From NCBI GenBank assembly GCA_016719485.1, contig JADJZB010000021.1:434001-498000 (forward strand): a stretch of DNA of 64,000 nucleotides, read 5' to 3'. The position numbers were made by a program, and so were the translations under genes. This stretch comes from Holophagales bacterium. GTDB taxonomy: Bacteria > Acidobacteriota > Thermoanaerobaculia > UBA5066. This document shows, one piece after another, positions 42,820 to 52,563 of the stretch. Within the stretch, counting starts at the first letter, position 1; each line of letters opens with the position of its first letter. The notes beneath the pieces are model-generated. The model was not told the origin of the DNA. It saw only the letters and a program-made list of their open reading frames with translations, and ran no database searches.

Positions 42820-43775
42820 CCGGGCGGGCCAGGATCGCCGAAGCAGGCACTGTCTCGCACTCCGCGAGCCGGACCCTCCTCGCCGGTGCGATCCTCCTCC
42901 TCCTGACGGCCGCCGGCGCGCTCGCGGCCCCGGTTCGGATCGTGACGGCGGGAGAGCTCTCCGCGGAGATCTCGGCGACGGGCCGGACGCCGGTCGTCCT
43001 CGACGCCAGGCCCTCCCGGGATTTCCGGGCCGGGCATGTCCCGGGAAGCCTCCGTGTGGACTGGCGCGATTTCTCGGAATCGCGCCCCGGCATCGCCTCC
43101 TATCTTTTCGGCGATCCGGCGCGATGGGGTCTCCTCGCCGTGGATCGAGCGTCCCTTCTCGACCGTCTCCGGGCGCTCGGCATGTCGTCTTCGCGTCCGG
43201 TCGTCGTCGTCGGGGATCCGTCGGGCTGGGGCGAGGAGGGGCGGGTCGCCTGGATGCTCCTCTACCTCGGACACCCCGAGGTCGCCCTTCTCGACGGGGG
43301 CTTTCCGGCGTGGGCCGTGGAGAACCCGGGACGCATAGAGAGAGACGCCGCGCACGCACCCTCGGGGGACTTCGAGCCCGAGCCGCAGCCCGACCGCCGC
43401 ATGCGCCTCGAAAGGCTCCGCGCGGCGATCGCCGTCGGAAGCGTCACGCTCCTCGACGCCCGGACGGCCGAGGAGTTCGCGGGGAAGCGACTTCGAGGAC
43501 AGAAGCGGGGCGGCCGGATTCCCGGTGCCCGGCTCGTCCCCGAGGCCTCGCTCCGGGCGGCGGACGGTCTCTATGTCGACGGGCAGACGCTCGCGAAGCT
43601 CGTCGGCCCGCTCCGCCCCGGCGTCCCGCTCGCGACGTACTGCACGGGGGGCGTTCGCTCGGCGCTTCTCGCCGTCCTCCTCGAGGCCCGCCTCGGGATC
43701 GTCGCCGCGAACTACGACGGGTCGCTCTGGGAGTGGGGCTCTCGCGACGACCTGCCGCTCGAGACCGGTCCCTGA
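42816..43775 (+). CDS. Secreted tandem-rhodanese sulfurtransferase
   Basis: 319 residues from GTG 42816, overlapping the previous stop (GTGA). Signal/anchor (LLAGAILLLLTAAGALAAP, about 17-36). Two rhodanese domains: the first (about 45-175) lacks the catalytic cysteine, the second (about 195-319) has the active loop YCTGGVRSALL. It moves sulfane sulfur in the periplasm. Last gene of the block that begins with the bufferin precursor. A divergent copy of its last codons is found at 45620-45673. Confidence 0.9.
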   Translation: MTGRARIAEAGTVSHSASRTLLAGAILLLLTAAGALAAPVRIVTAGELSAEISATGRTPVVLDARPSRDFRAGHVPGSLRVDWRDFSESRPGIASYLFGDPARWGLLAVDRASLLDRLRALGMSSSRPVVVVGDPSGWGEEGRVAWMLLYLGHPEVALLDGGFPAWAVENPGRIERDAAHAPSGDFEPEPQPDRRMRLERLRAAIAVGSVTLLDARTAEEFAGKRLRGQKRGGRIPGARLVPEASLRAADGLYVDGQTLAKLVGPLRPGVPLATYCTGGVRSALLAVLLEARLGIVAANYDGSLWEWGSRDDLPLETGP

Positions 43776-43829
43776 GGAGTGCCGCCCCAGAGGCGGGCAT
43801 GTCCTTGGCTGGCTCAGGCCTCGATCCCA

Positions 43830-44016
43830 CCCCCGACGGAGTATTGAGCGCCCAGGACCGGCCCGGCGCGAGGACGGCCGCCTCGCTCGGGCAGTAGACC
43901 GAGAGCCCGGCAGAAGGCTGGTCCGTCAGCACGCTGGCGATGTTCACGACGGCGCCCTTCGACTCGCGCAGAAGCACGAGCGCCTGGCGGGTCGTCTCGA
44001 CGAGGCCCTTCACGCC
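43830..44016 (-). pseudogene. Internal fragment of a short-chain dehydrogenase
   Basis: Minus-strand text VKGLVETTRQALVLLRESKG, then NIASVLTDQPSAGLSVYCPS, is the middle of an SDR. The catalytic YxxxK is decayed to YCPSE (Lys to Glu), and homology fades after GRSWALN. No N-terminal nucleotide-binding motif and no C-terminus are present. The fragment abuts the MOSC stop codon, so a breakpoint lies there. Confidence 0.7.
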
Positions 44017-44675
44017 GGTCGCCGCTGCGCGCCGGCGTTCTCGATCAGCTCCACCGGGTCGCCGACGGCGACCGGACCGGGTCTTTCCACCCAGGCGTTG
44101 AGGCCGAACCGGCCGCCGAAGCGCCGGCCGATGTCACGGAGGACCTCAGGGTCGTGCTCGAGGGTGTCGGGGTCGTAGGTCGTCATGATGCAGCGGCCCC
44201 GTAGGCTGTGGAGCCCGATGACCGCCTCGCCGACGCGGAGGAACGCCCCTTCCCAGCTCCGCTCGGCCAGGCCTTCCACCCCCCCGATGACGATGTTCGG
44301 CCGGAGGCGGCGGACGTCGCGGCCGAGGGCGTCCAGCGCGCCGTCCGTCGTCACGAGCAGGGGGAGGATGTCGAACCGCTCGTCCTCGTCGCCGCGGCGC
44401 AGGCGCGTGCCGCGCCCGGCGGCGGACGCCACGGCGGCGGCGACGGCGTCGTCGGTCCATCGGCGACCGTCGACGAGCGGCTCGCCGTCGGGGCCGAGCG
44501 CGGCGTGGAGGCCGAGGAGACGGGGCCGGTTGCGAGAAGTCACGATCGCGCCGAGGGCGTCGACGACCTGGACGACGCGGTCGCCCTCGATGCCGAGCGG
44601 CGTGAGCGACGCCTCGCGCAGCGGCTCGCCGGCCATGGACTTGACGGGGTAGCGGGTCAGGCTCTGGATGTACAT
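44010..44675 (-). CDS. MOSC-domain (YcbX-type) protein
   Basis: 221 residues from ATG 44675. The MOSC N-terminal domain starts MYIQSLTRYPVKSMAGEPLR, and the sulfur-carrier core has RLRPNIVIGG and the catalytic-type cysteine in LRGRCIMTTYDPDT. YcbX/MARC-type proteins use molybdenum cofactor to reduce N-hydroxylated compounds. Complete in length and motifs although both neighbours are broken. It is divergent from a truncated sigma factor 22 bases away. Confidence 0.88.
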   Translation of the reverse strand: MYIQSLTRYPVKSMAGEPLREASLTPLGIEGDRVVQVVDALGAIVTSRNRPRLLGLHAALGPDGEPLVDGRRWTDDAVAAAVASAAGRGTRLRRGDEDERFDILPLLVTTDGALDALGRDVRRLRPNIVIGGVEGLAERSWEGAFLRVGEAVIGLHSLRGRCIMTTYDPDTLEHDPEVLRDIGRRFGGRFGLNAWVERPGPVAVGDPVELIENAGAQRRPA

Positions 44676-44696
44676 TGGTCTCCCCAGGAGGTTACG

Positions 44697-45173
44697 GTGG
44701 CGAAGGAAGATCCGGAACGACCGTTCACGGGATGGGTCTCGGAGCTTGCGAGGTGCCACACGCCGCGCCTCGCGGGCGTGGCGCGGCGGGAGGGGCTGAC
44801 GGCCGACGATGCGCTCGACGCGGTGCAGGAGGCCTTCCACACGTTCCTCGGCCTGCCGCAGGCGCGGGCCCTCGTCTCGGACGAAGAGGGGTCGCGGGCG
44901 CTGCTCTCGGTCCTCGTGAGGAACGCGGCGCGGAACATGCGCCGGCGCGCCTTCCGCGCCCGCCCCCACGAGACGCTCGACGATCACCTCGCCCTCGCCG
45001 ACGACCTCCCGCCCGCCGACGAGCTCGTCGCGCGGGCCGAGGAGCACGTCGCCCTTCTCGGCTGCGTCTCGCAGCTCGGAGAGGTGCAGCGCAACGTCGT
45101 GACGCACCGGATGCTCGAGGAGCTCTCGGGAGAGGCGACGGCAGCGCGGCAGGGGGCGCACCAGTCGGCGTAG
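44697..45173 (+). pseudogene. ECF-type sigma factor truncated in region 4
   Basis: GTG start with AGGAGG five bases upstream. Region 2 is intact (LTADDALDAVQEAFHTFLGL). Region 4 starts (VQRNVVTHRMLEELSGEA) but homology ends near 45145, and the frame closes at 45173 in sequence that is the reverse complement of the neighbouring thioredoxin fragment. Without the rest of region 4 it cannot recognise a -35 element. Confidence 0.75.
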
Positions 45174-45262
45174 AAGTCGACGGCGGCGGGCCTTTCGGAG
45201 CGGAGGACCTCGGTCTCGAAGCTCTCGGTGGTCAGGTGCGGGGCGTGAATCGTGGTGTTCAT
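45140..45262 (-). pseudogene. Thioredoxin N-terminal fragment
   Basis: ATG 45262 with GGGAGA upstream. The text reads MNTTIHAPHLTTESFETEVL, then AAVDFYADWCAPCRA, so the active site WCAPC is present. Homology stops directly after it, where the sequence joins the truncated sigma factor head to head. Only about 38 of about 105 residues remain. Confidence 0.75.
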
Positions 45263-45354
45263 CGGTGTCTCCCGGGCCGGCGCCTCGGCGCCACCCGGAA
45301 GAGAAGGTCTCGAACCGGCACGGCATTACAGGCCCGGTCAGCCCCTGAGAACGG

Positions 45355-45519
45355 TCGGCGACGTGCTGGACGATGACGACGGGGACGCCCTTCTCCCGGG
45401 CCCGCGCGATGGAGCGCTCCACGACTTCCAGCGTGGCCTCGGCGTTCCAGAGAGGGAACGCCCCCCCGGGCAAATAGTCGTTCTGCAGGTCGATGACGAG
45501 AAGTGCCTTGCCTCGCCAT
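45355..45519 (-). pseudogene. Isochorismatase/cysteine hydrolase N-terminal fragment with a frameshift
   Basis: The minus-strand frame reads GKALLVIDLQNDYLPGGAFP and EKGVPVVIVQHVADR, the first about 55 residues of the family with its catalytic aspartate. The only suitable ATG (45519) is one base out of frame; removing one base after the third codon would give MARKALLVIDLQND. The core with the catalytic cysteine is missing. Confidence 0.7.
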
Positions 45520-45619
45520 ATGACGACGCGTCCGAACGTCCTCAGGATCGGTGTTCTCTGGTATCCCGGTGCGCAGGAGGCAGCGGTGTACGGCCTCTCC
45601 CCGGCCCTGTGTCGCGCGG

Positions 45620-45673
45620 CGCGATGAAACCGAGCTCCCCGTCCCGGACCTGCCGCTCGACACGGGACCCTGA
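45620..45673 (+). pseudogene. 3'-terminal tip of a second rhodanese gene
   Basis: The frame reads RRDETELPVPDLPLDTGP and stop, against SRDDLPLETGP and stop at the end of the intact rhodanese (43775). The DNA match GACCTGCCGCTCGA-AC-GG-CCCTGA and a GAGGCGGGC about 15 bases after each stop support common origin. No more of the gene is present. 45674-45813 holds nothing recognisable. Confidence 0.5.
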
Positions 45674-45813
45674 AGGGCGGCGGCCGCGAGGCGGGCTGCG
45701 CCTGCAGGCCATACCTCAGACAGGCCGGGTTTTCCAGCTGGCGATCGAAAGCACGGGCCCGATTCATCGGAATTGCAGGCGAGAATAGGGGCGGAATGGT
45801 CGGGGGGTGGCGA

Positions 45814-46620
45814 ATGGATACGAAACTCACGGCAGGTCTCATGTCGTTGTTCGTGGCGCTGCTCGCAGCGTGCGGGAAGCCACCGGCAACAAGCGAACAT
45901 CAGCGTGCTTCTGAATCCGGTGAACCGGCGGCGGCCCAGGCCGGAGTGGCGGCGCCGAAGGGCGCGCAGGCGCCATCCGATGCCGGCCCGGCCCCAAAGC
46001 CGGGCGGGGGCCTGCTCGCGGAACCATCCGGTGTCGAGGGGACCCTCGCGATTTCGATCAGGTGGTCGGCGGAGATCGTCACAGGCAGACCAGCCGAGGG
46101 CCTGACCACGACCGTCTACAAGCGCGCGGCGCAGCTCGTGTGCCCCATAACATCAAGCGCGGAAGCCGCGGCGTCTTACTTCGCGGCCTTCGACAATCCG
46201 AACGGCGATCCGATGGCCGCGACCGGTTCGTACCAGCCCTGGTGGAACGAAGACTGCACCGGGAGCCTGACGATCGACGATACCTACCATGCCGACGATC
46301 CGACTCTCGCCGGCCCGGAACCGGTCGTGCGGACGACCGGGACCCGACCGCTGAGGACGGGCGACACGCCCCTCACGGTCGAAACGGACCTGAACCGGGC
46401 ACGCACCCGCTACATGTTCATCACCCCCAGCACCGACGGCTTCCAGCAGGAAGCCGCGCCAGGATATGAAGCGAAACTCGTCAAGGCTTCTGCCGCACCC
46501 ATGGCCACGATGGATTTCACCCTCGAGGGACCCATTGGCGATGGCAAGCGTGAGGTCCCCGTTCAAGGCGGAACCTTGCAGGTCGAGTGGACGTTCTCGC
46601 GCGGGCGCACGAAACCCTAG
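45814..46620 (+). CDS. Hypothetical lipoprotein
   Basis: 268 residues from ATG 45814. Signal with lipobox (LMSLFVALLAACGKPP). A low-complexity Ala/Pro linker (about 25-70) precedes a beta-rich domain with WNEDCTGSLTIDDTYHADDP and ends MDFTLEGPIGDGKREVPVQG and WTFSRGRTKP. I do not recognise the family. The last 48 codons have a diverged copy at 56558-56701. An upstream GTG/ATG near 45796 is possible but would put the signal peptide further inside. Confidence 0.7.
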   Translation: MDTKLTAGLMSLFVALLAACGKPPATSEHQRASESGEPAAAQAGVAAPKGAQAPSDAGPAPKPGGGLLAEPSGVEGTLAISIRWSAEIVTGRPAEGLTTTVYKRAAQLVCPITSSAEAAASYFAAFDNPNGDPMAATGSYQPWWNEDCTGSLTIDDTYHADDPTLAGPEPVVRTTGTRPLRTGDTPLTVETDLNRARTRYMFITPSTDGFQQEAAPGYEAKLVKASAAPMATMDFTLEGPIGDGKREVPVQGGTLQVEWTFSRGRTKP

Positions 46621-46676
46621 TGGTTCGCAGGGGAGAGGCTCGTCCGACTTCCGGGACGGGGCGCTCGATGACCCGC

Positions 46677-47399
46677 TTACGGCTCTCGTAGGTACGGCCC
46701 CTGAAGGGTGCCGCGCGAGAGGGCGCGCCCCAGACCGCGCAGGACCCCGATCGGCCCCCTCCGGTTCGAGCCGTCCTCCGCCCACCGGGGCAGGCGGCCG
46801 CCGAGGTCCGACTCGTGGGTGTAGACGACCCGGATCGTCCCCGCTCCGGCCTCCTGATCGAACGAGAAGCCGCCGCGAACCCGCGAGATCCTCACGACGC
46901 CCTTCGCCGGAGGCGGGAGCCGCTCTGTCGCACCGTCCCAGAAGACGAGGAGCTTTCCGGCGTCCTCCTCCAGCGAAGGCGCGATCGCGTAATCCCGGTC
47001 GGAAAAGGGCCACGGCGCGTCGACGAGGAGCCGGAACGCGGGTGGCCCTCCGGCGAGCCATGCCGCGGCGCGGACGCGCGGCGCCCACTCGGGCCACCCT
47101 TCCACGCGCGCGACGAGCTCTGCGGCGGCGAGCGGGAGAGCGCTGATACGCGTGGTTGCCCGGACGATCGGGGCGCCGTCCGGTCGCCGCAGGATCCGGA
47201 TCCTCACACCATCGCTTTCGTGGAAATCCTCGAATACCGCGTCTGGGAGGGCGCACGGGTGATCGGGCGGCGCGCTCCGGCGGGGGAGGACGGACAGCGC
47301 GCTCCCGACCGAGGCGGGCGGGAGGCCGGCGGCAAGCGGAAGGACGAGAAGTCCGGGGATGAGCGCCGCAGCGATCCCTCCCGCGAACCGAGCGCACAT
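46677..47399 (-). CDS. Secreted START/SRPBCC-domain protein
   Basis: 240 residues from ATG 47399, overlapping the stop of the radical SAM gene (ATGA). Signal peptide (AGGIAAALIPGLLVLPLAAG). The START-like domain has GVRIRILRRPDGAPIVRATT, VEGWPEWAPRVRAAAWL and WPFSDRDYAIAPSL, as in lipid-binding START proteins. Translational coupling suggests it works with the radical SAM enzyme, perhaps by binding a lipid-like product; inference. Confidence 0.8.
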   Translation of the reverse strand: MCARFAGGIAAALIPGLLVLPLAAGLPPASVGSALSVLPRRSAPPDHPCALPDAVFEDFHESDGVRIRILRRPDGAPIVRATTRISALPLAAAELVARVEGWPEWAPRVRAAAWLAGGPPAFRLLVDAPWPFSDRDYAIAPSLEEDAGKLLVFWDGATERLPPPAKGVVRISRVRGGFSFDQEAGAGTIRVVYTHESDLGGRLPRWAEDGSNRRGPIGVLRGLGRALSRGTLQGPYLREP

Positions 47400-48778
47400 C
47401 AGGGGCACCCGCTCGCATTGCACCCGGCGCCCGCCGCGGGCCTCAGGACCGGGAGGCGGGCCGTCGAGGGATGGACGGGGAGGACGGTCTCGAGAACGCG
47501 GCCGCTCCGCGGGTCCCAGAGCGGCGCGTCGGCCTCGAGCCCGAGCGCGAGCGGCTTCAGGATGATCTCCTCGCGGCGCGCGTTGTGCTCGCACATCGAG
47601 ACGGGGCCGTCGTCGGTCATCACCATGAACGAGCAGTTCCGGATCCGCTCCGGGTCGAGCTCTTCGGCCGGCTGGAAGTTCTGGATGAAGAACGTCAGCT
47701 TCCCGGTCTTGCCGCGCGTGGCGAGGAGGCCGCGCCTCAGGCCCCAGACCTTCCGCGCGAGGAAGGCGCTTCCGTGAACGGCCCAGTACGGGGTCTTCAG
47801 CGCCGCGCCGATGACCTTCCGCGCCGTTCCCCTCACGTCGCGCCGGTCGAACGGGACGTGGCGGAACTCCTCGAGGAAACGCTCGAAGAGGGGCCGGTCG
47901 TCGAGGATCTCCACGAACGAATCGCCCGCCGTCACGAGCATGACCGCCTGGTGGCACTCGGGGTGGCCGACGAGGGCGGTGTCCCAGGAGAGGCGCTGGG
48001 CACCGATCCCGCGCGTGATCCTCTCGCGGATCGCGGGCATCGTGACGTGGGCCTCCTTCGTCCGGAGCTCGCCTCGCCCCGTCTCCGCCTGGAGCTGGAA
48101 CGACGCCATTCCGACGATGTCGGAGACGGAGAGGAAGAAGCGGGCGAGCGCGGGGACCTCCGCGAGGTTCCCCGCGTGGACCGTCGTGTTGAAGACGACG
48201 GCGAGGCGCAGCCCCTTCGCGCGTTCGATGTATTCGCGGCGCACCTCGTTCAGCGATTCCTCCGTCGGGTACCTCTTCCGGCGCTGGGTCGTGTCGACGT
48301 GGAAGGCGACGTCGAAGAGCCCGGCCCCCGCGAGCTCCGCCAGGAGGTCGCGCGTGGCGAGGAGGCCGTTCGTGAAGAGGGAGGGGCGGAGCTCCCTCTC
48401 CGCGAGACGCTTCACGATCGCCACGAGCTCGCGGCGGTCGCGGAGCGTCGGGTCTCCGCCGGTCACCTGGACGCTGACGCCCGGCCCGTAGAGCTCGCGG
48501 ATCCGGTCGATCCGCCGGAGGACGACGTCGAGCGGGAGGTCCTTCACATCCTCGGAGCTTTCGGAGAGGTAGCAGAGCGTGCAGTCGAGGTTGCAGCGCT
48601 GGGTGATCTCGAGGGCGACGCAGCCGATCGCCGATCGGCGGCCGAGGACCTGGTTCGGCGTCCGGAATTCCGGGTCGAGGCGCTCCCAGCCGGCCGAGAG
48701 CGCCCTCTCGCGGGTGCCGAGGTCGGCGAAAGTGGGCAATCCGGCCGGGGCAGGAGGCGCGAGGCCCGGGCGGTCCAT
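47399..48778 (-). CDS. Radical SAM/SPASM-type protein coupled to a START protein
   Basis: 459 residues from ATG 48778 (MDRPGLAPPAPAGLPTFAD). Cluster motif ITQRCNLDCTLCYLS (CX3CX2C), then VQVTGGDPTLRDRREL and FDVAFHVDTTQRRKRYPTEE. Extra cysteines near the C-terminus (IRNCSFM, SMCEHN, GCNASGC) could hold an auxiliary cluster. It is the longer paralogue of the protein at 25630-26874. Product unknown. The downstream START gene overlaps its stop. Confidence 0.85.
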   Translation of the reverse strand: MDRPGLAPPAPAGLPTFADLGTRERALSAGWERLDPEFRTPNQVLGRRSAIGCVALEITQRCNLDCTLCYLSESSEDVKDLPLDVVLRRIDRIRELYGPGVSVQVTGGDPTLRDRRELVAIVKRLAERELRPSLFTNGLLATRDLLAELAGAGLFDVAFHVDTTQRRKRYPTEESLNEVRREYIERAKGLRLAVVFNTTVHAGNLAEVPALARFFLSVSDIVGMASFQLQAETGRGELRTKEAHVTMPAIRERITRGIGAQRLSWDTALVGHPECHQAVMLVTAGDSFVEILDDRPLFERFLEEFRHVPFDRRDVRGTARKVIGAALKTPYWAVHGSAFLARKVWGLRRGLLATRGKTGKLTFFIQNFQPAEELDPERIRNCSFMVMTDDGPVSMCEHNARREEIILKPLALGLEADAPLWDPRSGRVLETVLPVHPSTARLPVLRPAAGAGCNASGCP

Positions 48779-48993
48779 CACCTCATGCCTCCAGGGACGC
48801 CGACGGTCAGTTCTCGAGCCATGCACACCTCACGGTCAACGGGATGCCGCAGCGGGGCGAACGGTTTCGCGGAAACGGACGCCGGAACGCGCCTGCAAAC
48901 CCGTCGATTGATCGTGCGATCCGTCACGCTTCGGCGAACGGATCGAAACCGGGGCCCGCGTGCGGGCATCCCATAGGTGGAGGAAGGACCGAG

Positions 48994-49872
48994 ATGAACA
49001 GGCGCACGCCCGTGACGAACCCGGTGGGCATTTGGGGCTCGGCGGCCGCCGCAGCGACTGTGGCGGCCGCAGCCTCCGTCGCTACCCTGGCTTCACTGGT
49101 CCTCCTCGCCCTCGTGGCGGCGCCCGCGACGGCTCAGGTGGCCCCTGAGGGGCGGGAGCGCTTCTCCCACGCCGAGTGGACGGCGGTCCTCGAGCGATTC
49201 GTCGACGAGAAGGGCCGGGTCGACTACGAGGCCCTCGCCCGGGACCGCGCCGGGCTCGACGCCTGGCTCGCGCGCCTCGCCCGGCAGGGGCCGAAGAGCA
49301 ACCCATCGCTCTTTCCCACGCGGGACGACCGGCTCGCCTACTACGTCAACGCCTACAACGCGCTTGTCTTTCAGGGGGTCCTCTCTCGCGGGCCGGAGAA
49401 GGAGAGCGTCTGGAACGGGGGACTCGTCAGCGGCTACTCCTTCTTCGTCTCGATGAAGGTGCGGCTCGACGGGGAGACGTGGAGCCTCAAGGCTCTCGAA
49501 GACGACCTGATTCGCAAGGAATTCGCCGATCCCCGGATCCACGCGGCCCTCAATTGCGCGTCGATCGGCTGTCCGCGCCTTCCCCGCGAGGCGTTCGTTC
49601 CCGAGAGGCTCGATGCGCAGCTGGACGCGGCGATGCGGGAGTTCGTGGAGGAGGACCGAAACGTCGCGGCCGACCCCGGTCGCCGGACCGTGACGCTCTC
49701 GAAGATCTTCGACTGGTTCGAGAAGGACTTCCTCTCTTTCGAGAGGGCGCGGGGGAACGCGGACCCGGAGATCGTCGACTACGTGAACCGCTACCGCGTC
49801 ACGAAGCCGAAGCTCGATCGGTCGTTCCGGGTCCGGTACTTCGACTACGACAAGCGGATCAACGGCCGCTGA
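48994..49872 (+). CDS. Secreted DUF547 domain protein
   Basis: 292 residues from ATG 48994, behind AGGAAGGA. Long hydrophobic signal (about 14-47). DUF547 (about 85-270) shows RLAYYVNAYNALVFQGVL, IHAALNCASIGCPRLPREAF and KIFDWFEKDF. The two cysteines and the NCAS motif resemble thiol-protease/transglutaminase-like folds. DUF547 genes often accompany arsenosugar-type gene sets; here it converges on ArsS. Confidence 0.88.
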   Translation: MNRRTPVTNPVGIWGSAAAAATVAAAASVATLASLVLLALVAAPATAQVAPEGRERFSHAEWTAVLERFVDEKGRVDYEALARDRAGLDAWLARLARQGPKSNPSLFPTRDDRLAYYVNAYNALVFQGVLSRGPEKESVWNGGLVSGYSFFVSMKVRLDGETWSLKALEDDLIRKEFADPRIHAALNCASIGCPRLPREAFVPERLDAQLDAAMREFVEEDRNVAADPGRRTVTLSKIFDWFEKDFLSFERARGNADPEIVDYVNRYRVTKPKLDRSFRVRYFDYDKRINGR

Positions 49873-49890
49873 AGGGACAGGCCTTCGGCC

Positions 49891-51033
<1,143 letters not shown>

Positions 51034-51039
51034 CCGGCG

Positions 51040-51372
51040 CTACATCGACGCCTTGTGGACGTGCTCGAGCATCTGCACCCCGTGTACGAGCGAGGCGCCG
51101 CCCCGGATCGCCACTCCGACGTGGAGCGCCTCGGTCATCTGCTCGAGGTCCGAGCCGAGCTTCAGGCACTCCTGGCTGTAGGCGTCGATGCAGTACGGGC
51201 ACTGGACGACGTGGGCGACGGCCAGGGCGATGAGCGCCTTCTCGCGCGCGGAAAGCGCGCCGTCGGCGAAGACGGCCCCGTAGTAATCGAAGAACTTCTT
51301 CGCGAGCGCGTCGTTCCCCTCGCCGATCGATGCGAACTTCTGCAGGTGCTCGGGCTTGTAGTAGGTCTCCAC
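51040..51372 (-). CDS. AhpD-like carboxymuconolactone decarboxylase family protein (arsenosugar-associated)
   Basis: 110 residues from GTG 51372, preceded by AAGGAGA. The AhpD core has ALIALAVAHVVQCPYCIDAYSQ with the redox pair CPYC, and an all-helical fold. Proteins of this size directly upstream of ArsS are recurrent and thought to be peroxidase-like. Six bases separate it from ArsS, so the two are co-translated. Confidence 0.9.
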   Translation of the reverse strand: METYYKPEHLQKFASIGEGNDALAKKFFDYYGAVFADGALSAREKALIALAVAHVVQCPYCIDAYSQECLKLGSDLEQMTEALHVGVAIRGGASLVHGVQMLEHVHKASM

Positions 51373-51473
51373 GGTCCGGTCTCCTTCGCCGCGATTCTGG
51401 AGGCAGGGGTCTCGTCGCGGAAGCGGTGCTTCCCGCGACGTTCGATGCCGCCCGGGACTGTCCGGTGCCGCCT

Positions 51474-51947
51474 TCAGTCCGAGCCCGGGGTTCCCGGGGC
51501 CGGCGCGAATCGCCGGACGAGGATCTCGTCGAGGGAAAGGAAGCCAGCTCCGAACGCGGCGAGGGTGCCGAACCCGAGGAGGTAAAGGAACTCGACCGTT
51601 CCGTAGAGGTCTCCGGCGCTCGCGATGTCCGCGCGCTTGGCCGTGAGGAGCGCGACGACCATCGTCATTGCCAGCGGTACCGAGACGACCCTCGTGAAGA
51701 GCCCGCCGAGGAGAAAGACCCCGCCGACGAGCTCGACGCCCGCCACGAACGGAGCCTGGAGGCTCGGTGCGGGGATCCCGAGGCTGGTGAAGTACTCGAC
51801 GACCTGCGGGAGGTTGTGGAGCTTGCCCCAGCCCGACTGTACGAAGACCCAGCCGAGGGCGAGCCGAGCCGCGGTCAGCGGCACCCACGACAGCGCGTTC
51901 GCAGTCCTGACGACGAAGGCGCGAAGGGAAAGAAGCTTGCCGAGCAT
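51474..51947 (-). CDS. DoxX family membrane protein
   Basis: 157 residues from ATG 51947, with GAGGAGAA upstream. Four helices; RLALGWVFVQSGWGKLHNLP and GVELVGGVFLLGGLFTRVVS match DoxX, a family tied to sulfur or thiol redox and thiosulfate:quinone oxidoreductase in some archaea. Same strand as the ArsS pair (100-base gap) and as the selenoprotein gene upstream (67-base gap). Confidence 0.88.
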   Translation of the reverse strand: MLGKLLSLRAFVVRTANALSWVPLTAARLALGWVFVQSGWGKLHNLPQVVEYFTSLGIPAPSLQAPFVAGVELVGGVFLLGGLFTRVVSVPLAMTMVVALLTAKRADIASAGDLYGTVEFLYLLGFGTLAAFGAGFLSLDEILVRRFAPAPGTPGSD

Positions 51948-52014
51948 CGAATTCTCCTCGAACGATCGGATGCCGGCGGGTGCCATTCGGTTTCGTAAGG
52001 GTTGTCCGCTCGGC

Positions 52015-52563
52015 CTACTTCCCGGATCGAAGCCGGCCCACGGCCGTACGGATCTCGTCGTCGGTCGGCCGCCGCTTGTAGTCCCTCTCGGTGAATCGCC
52101 AGACCTCCCGGCCGTCGCGATCCACGAGGACGGTCGTCGGGTGCGGTAGAGGCTTCCTTGCCTCGGCGTTCCGGATCCCGTAGGCGTCCGTGGCTTTCAG
52201 GTCCGGGTCGGAGAGGAACCGGGGCGTCAGCGTGACGTCCTTCGAACGATGGACCTTCTCGAGCAGCCCTTTCGTCTTCTCAGCCGGGTCGGGCGAGATC
52301 GCCAGGACGGCGACTCCGGAAAGGGTGGTGGCCTTCAGGCGTTCCAGCTGGAGCAACTGCTCCACGCAGTACGGTCACCAGTAGCCCCGGTAGAAGACCA
52401 GGAGGACCGGGGACGCGCCCCTGAAGCTTTCCAGCGTCACGGTCTTCCCGTCGACGTCCGGGAGGGCAAAGGGCGGAGGAGCCCCGGGAACATTCGCCGC
52501 TGCCGAAGGGAGTGCGGCGAGGGCCGTGACGGCGACGAGTGTGGCGGTGAGGGTGAACCGCAT
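52015..52563 (-). CDS. Secreted peroxiredoxin-like selenoprotein (UxxC active site)
   Basis: 182 residues if the in-frame UGA at 52377-52375 is selenocysteine. Signal peptide MRFTLTATLVAVTALAALPS. The thioredoxin-fold domain has ANVPGAPPPFALPDVDGKTV, then VFYRGYW-U-PYCVEQLLQLER. Family members read FYRGxWCPYC, so UGA replaces the peroxidatic cysteine while the second cysteine is kept. Downstream homology continues without a break (SDPDLKATDAYGIRN, HPTTVLVDRDGREVWRF). A SECIS-like hairpin starts 11 bases after the UGA. With UGA read as stop the gene splits into a 62-residue piece and an N-truncated remainder. Confidence 0.9.
52349..52364 (-). promoter_or_regulatory. Bacterial SECIS-like hairpin after the peroxiredoxin UGA
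   Basis: On the mRNA UGGAGC pairs with GCUCCA (6 bp) around the loop AGUU, with ten bases between UGA and stem. A short stem with a G/U-containing loop at this distance is the pattern recognised by SelB in bacterial selenoprotein mRNAs. Confidence 0.7.
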
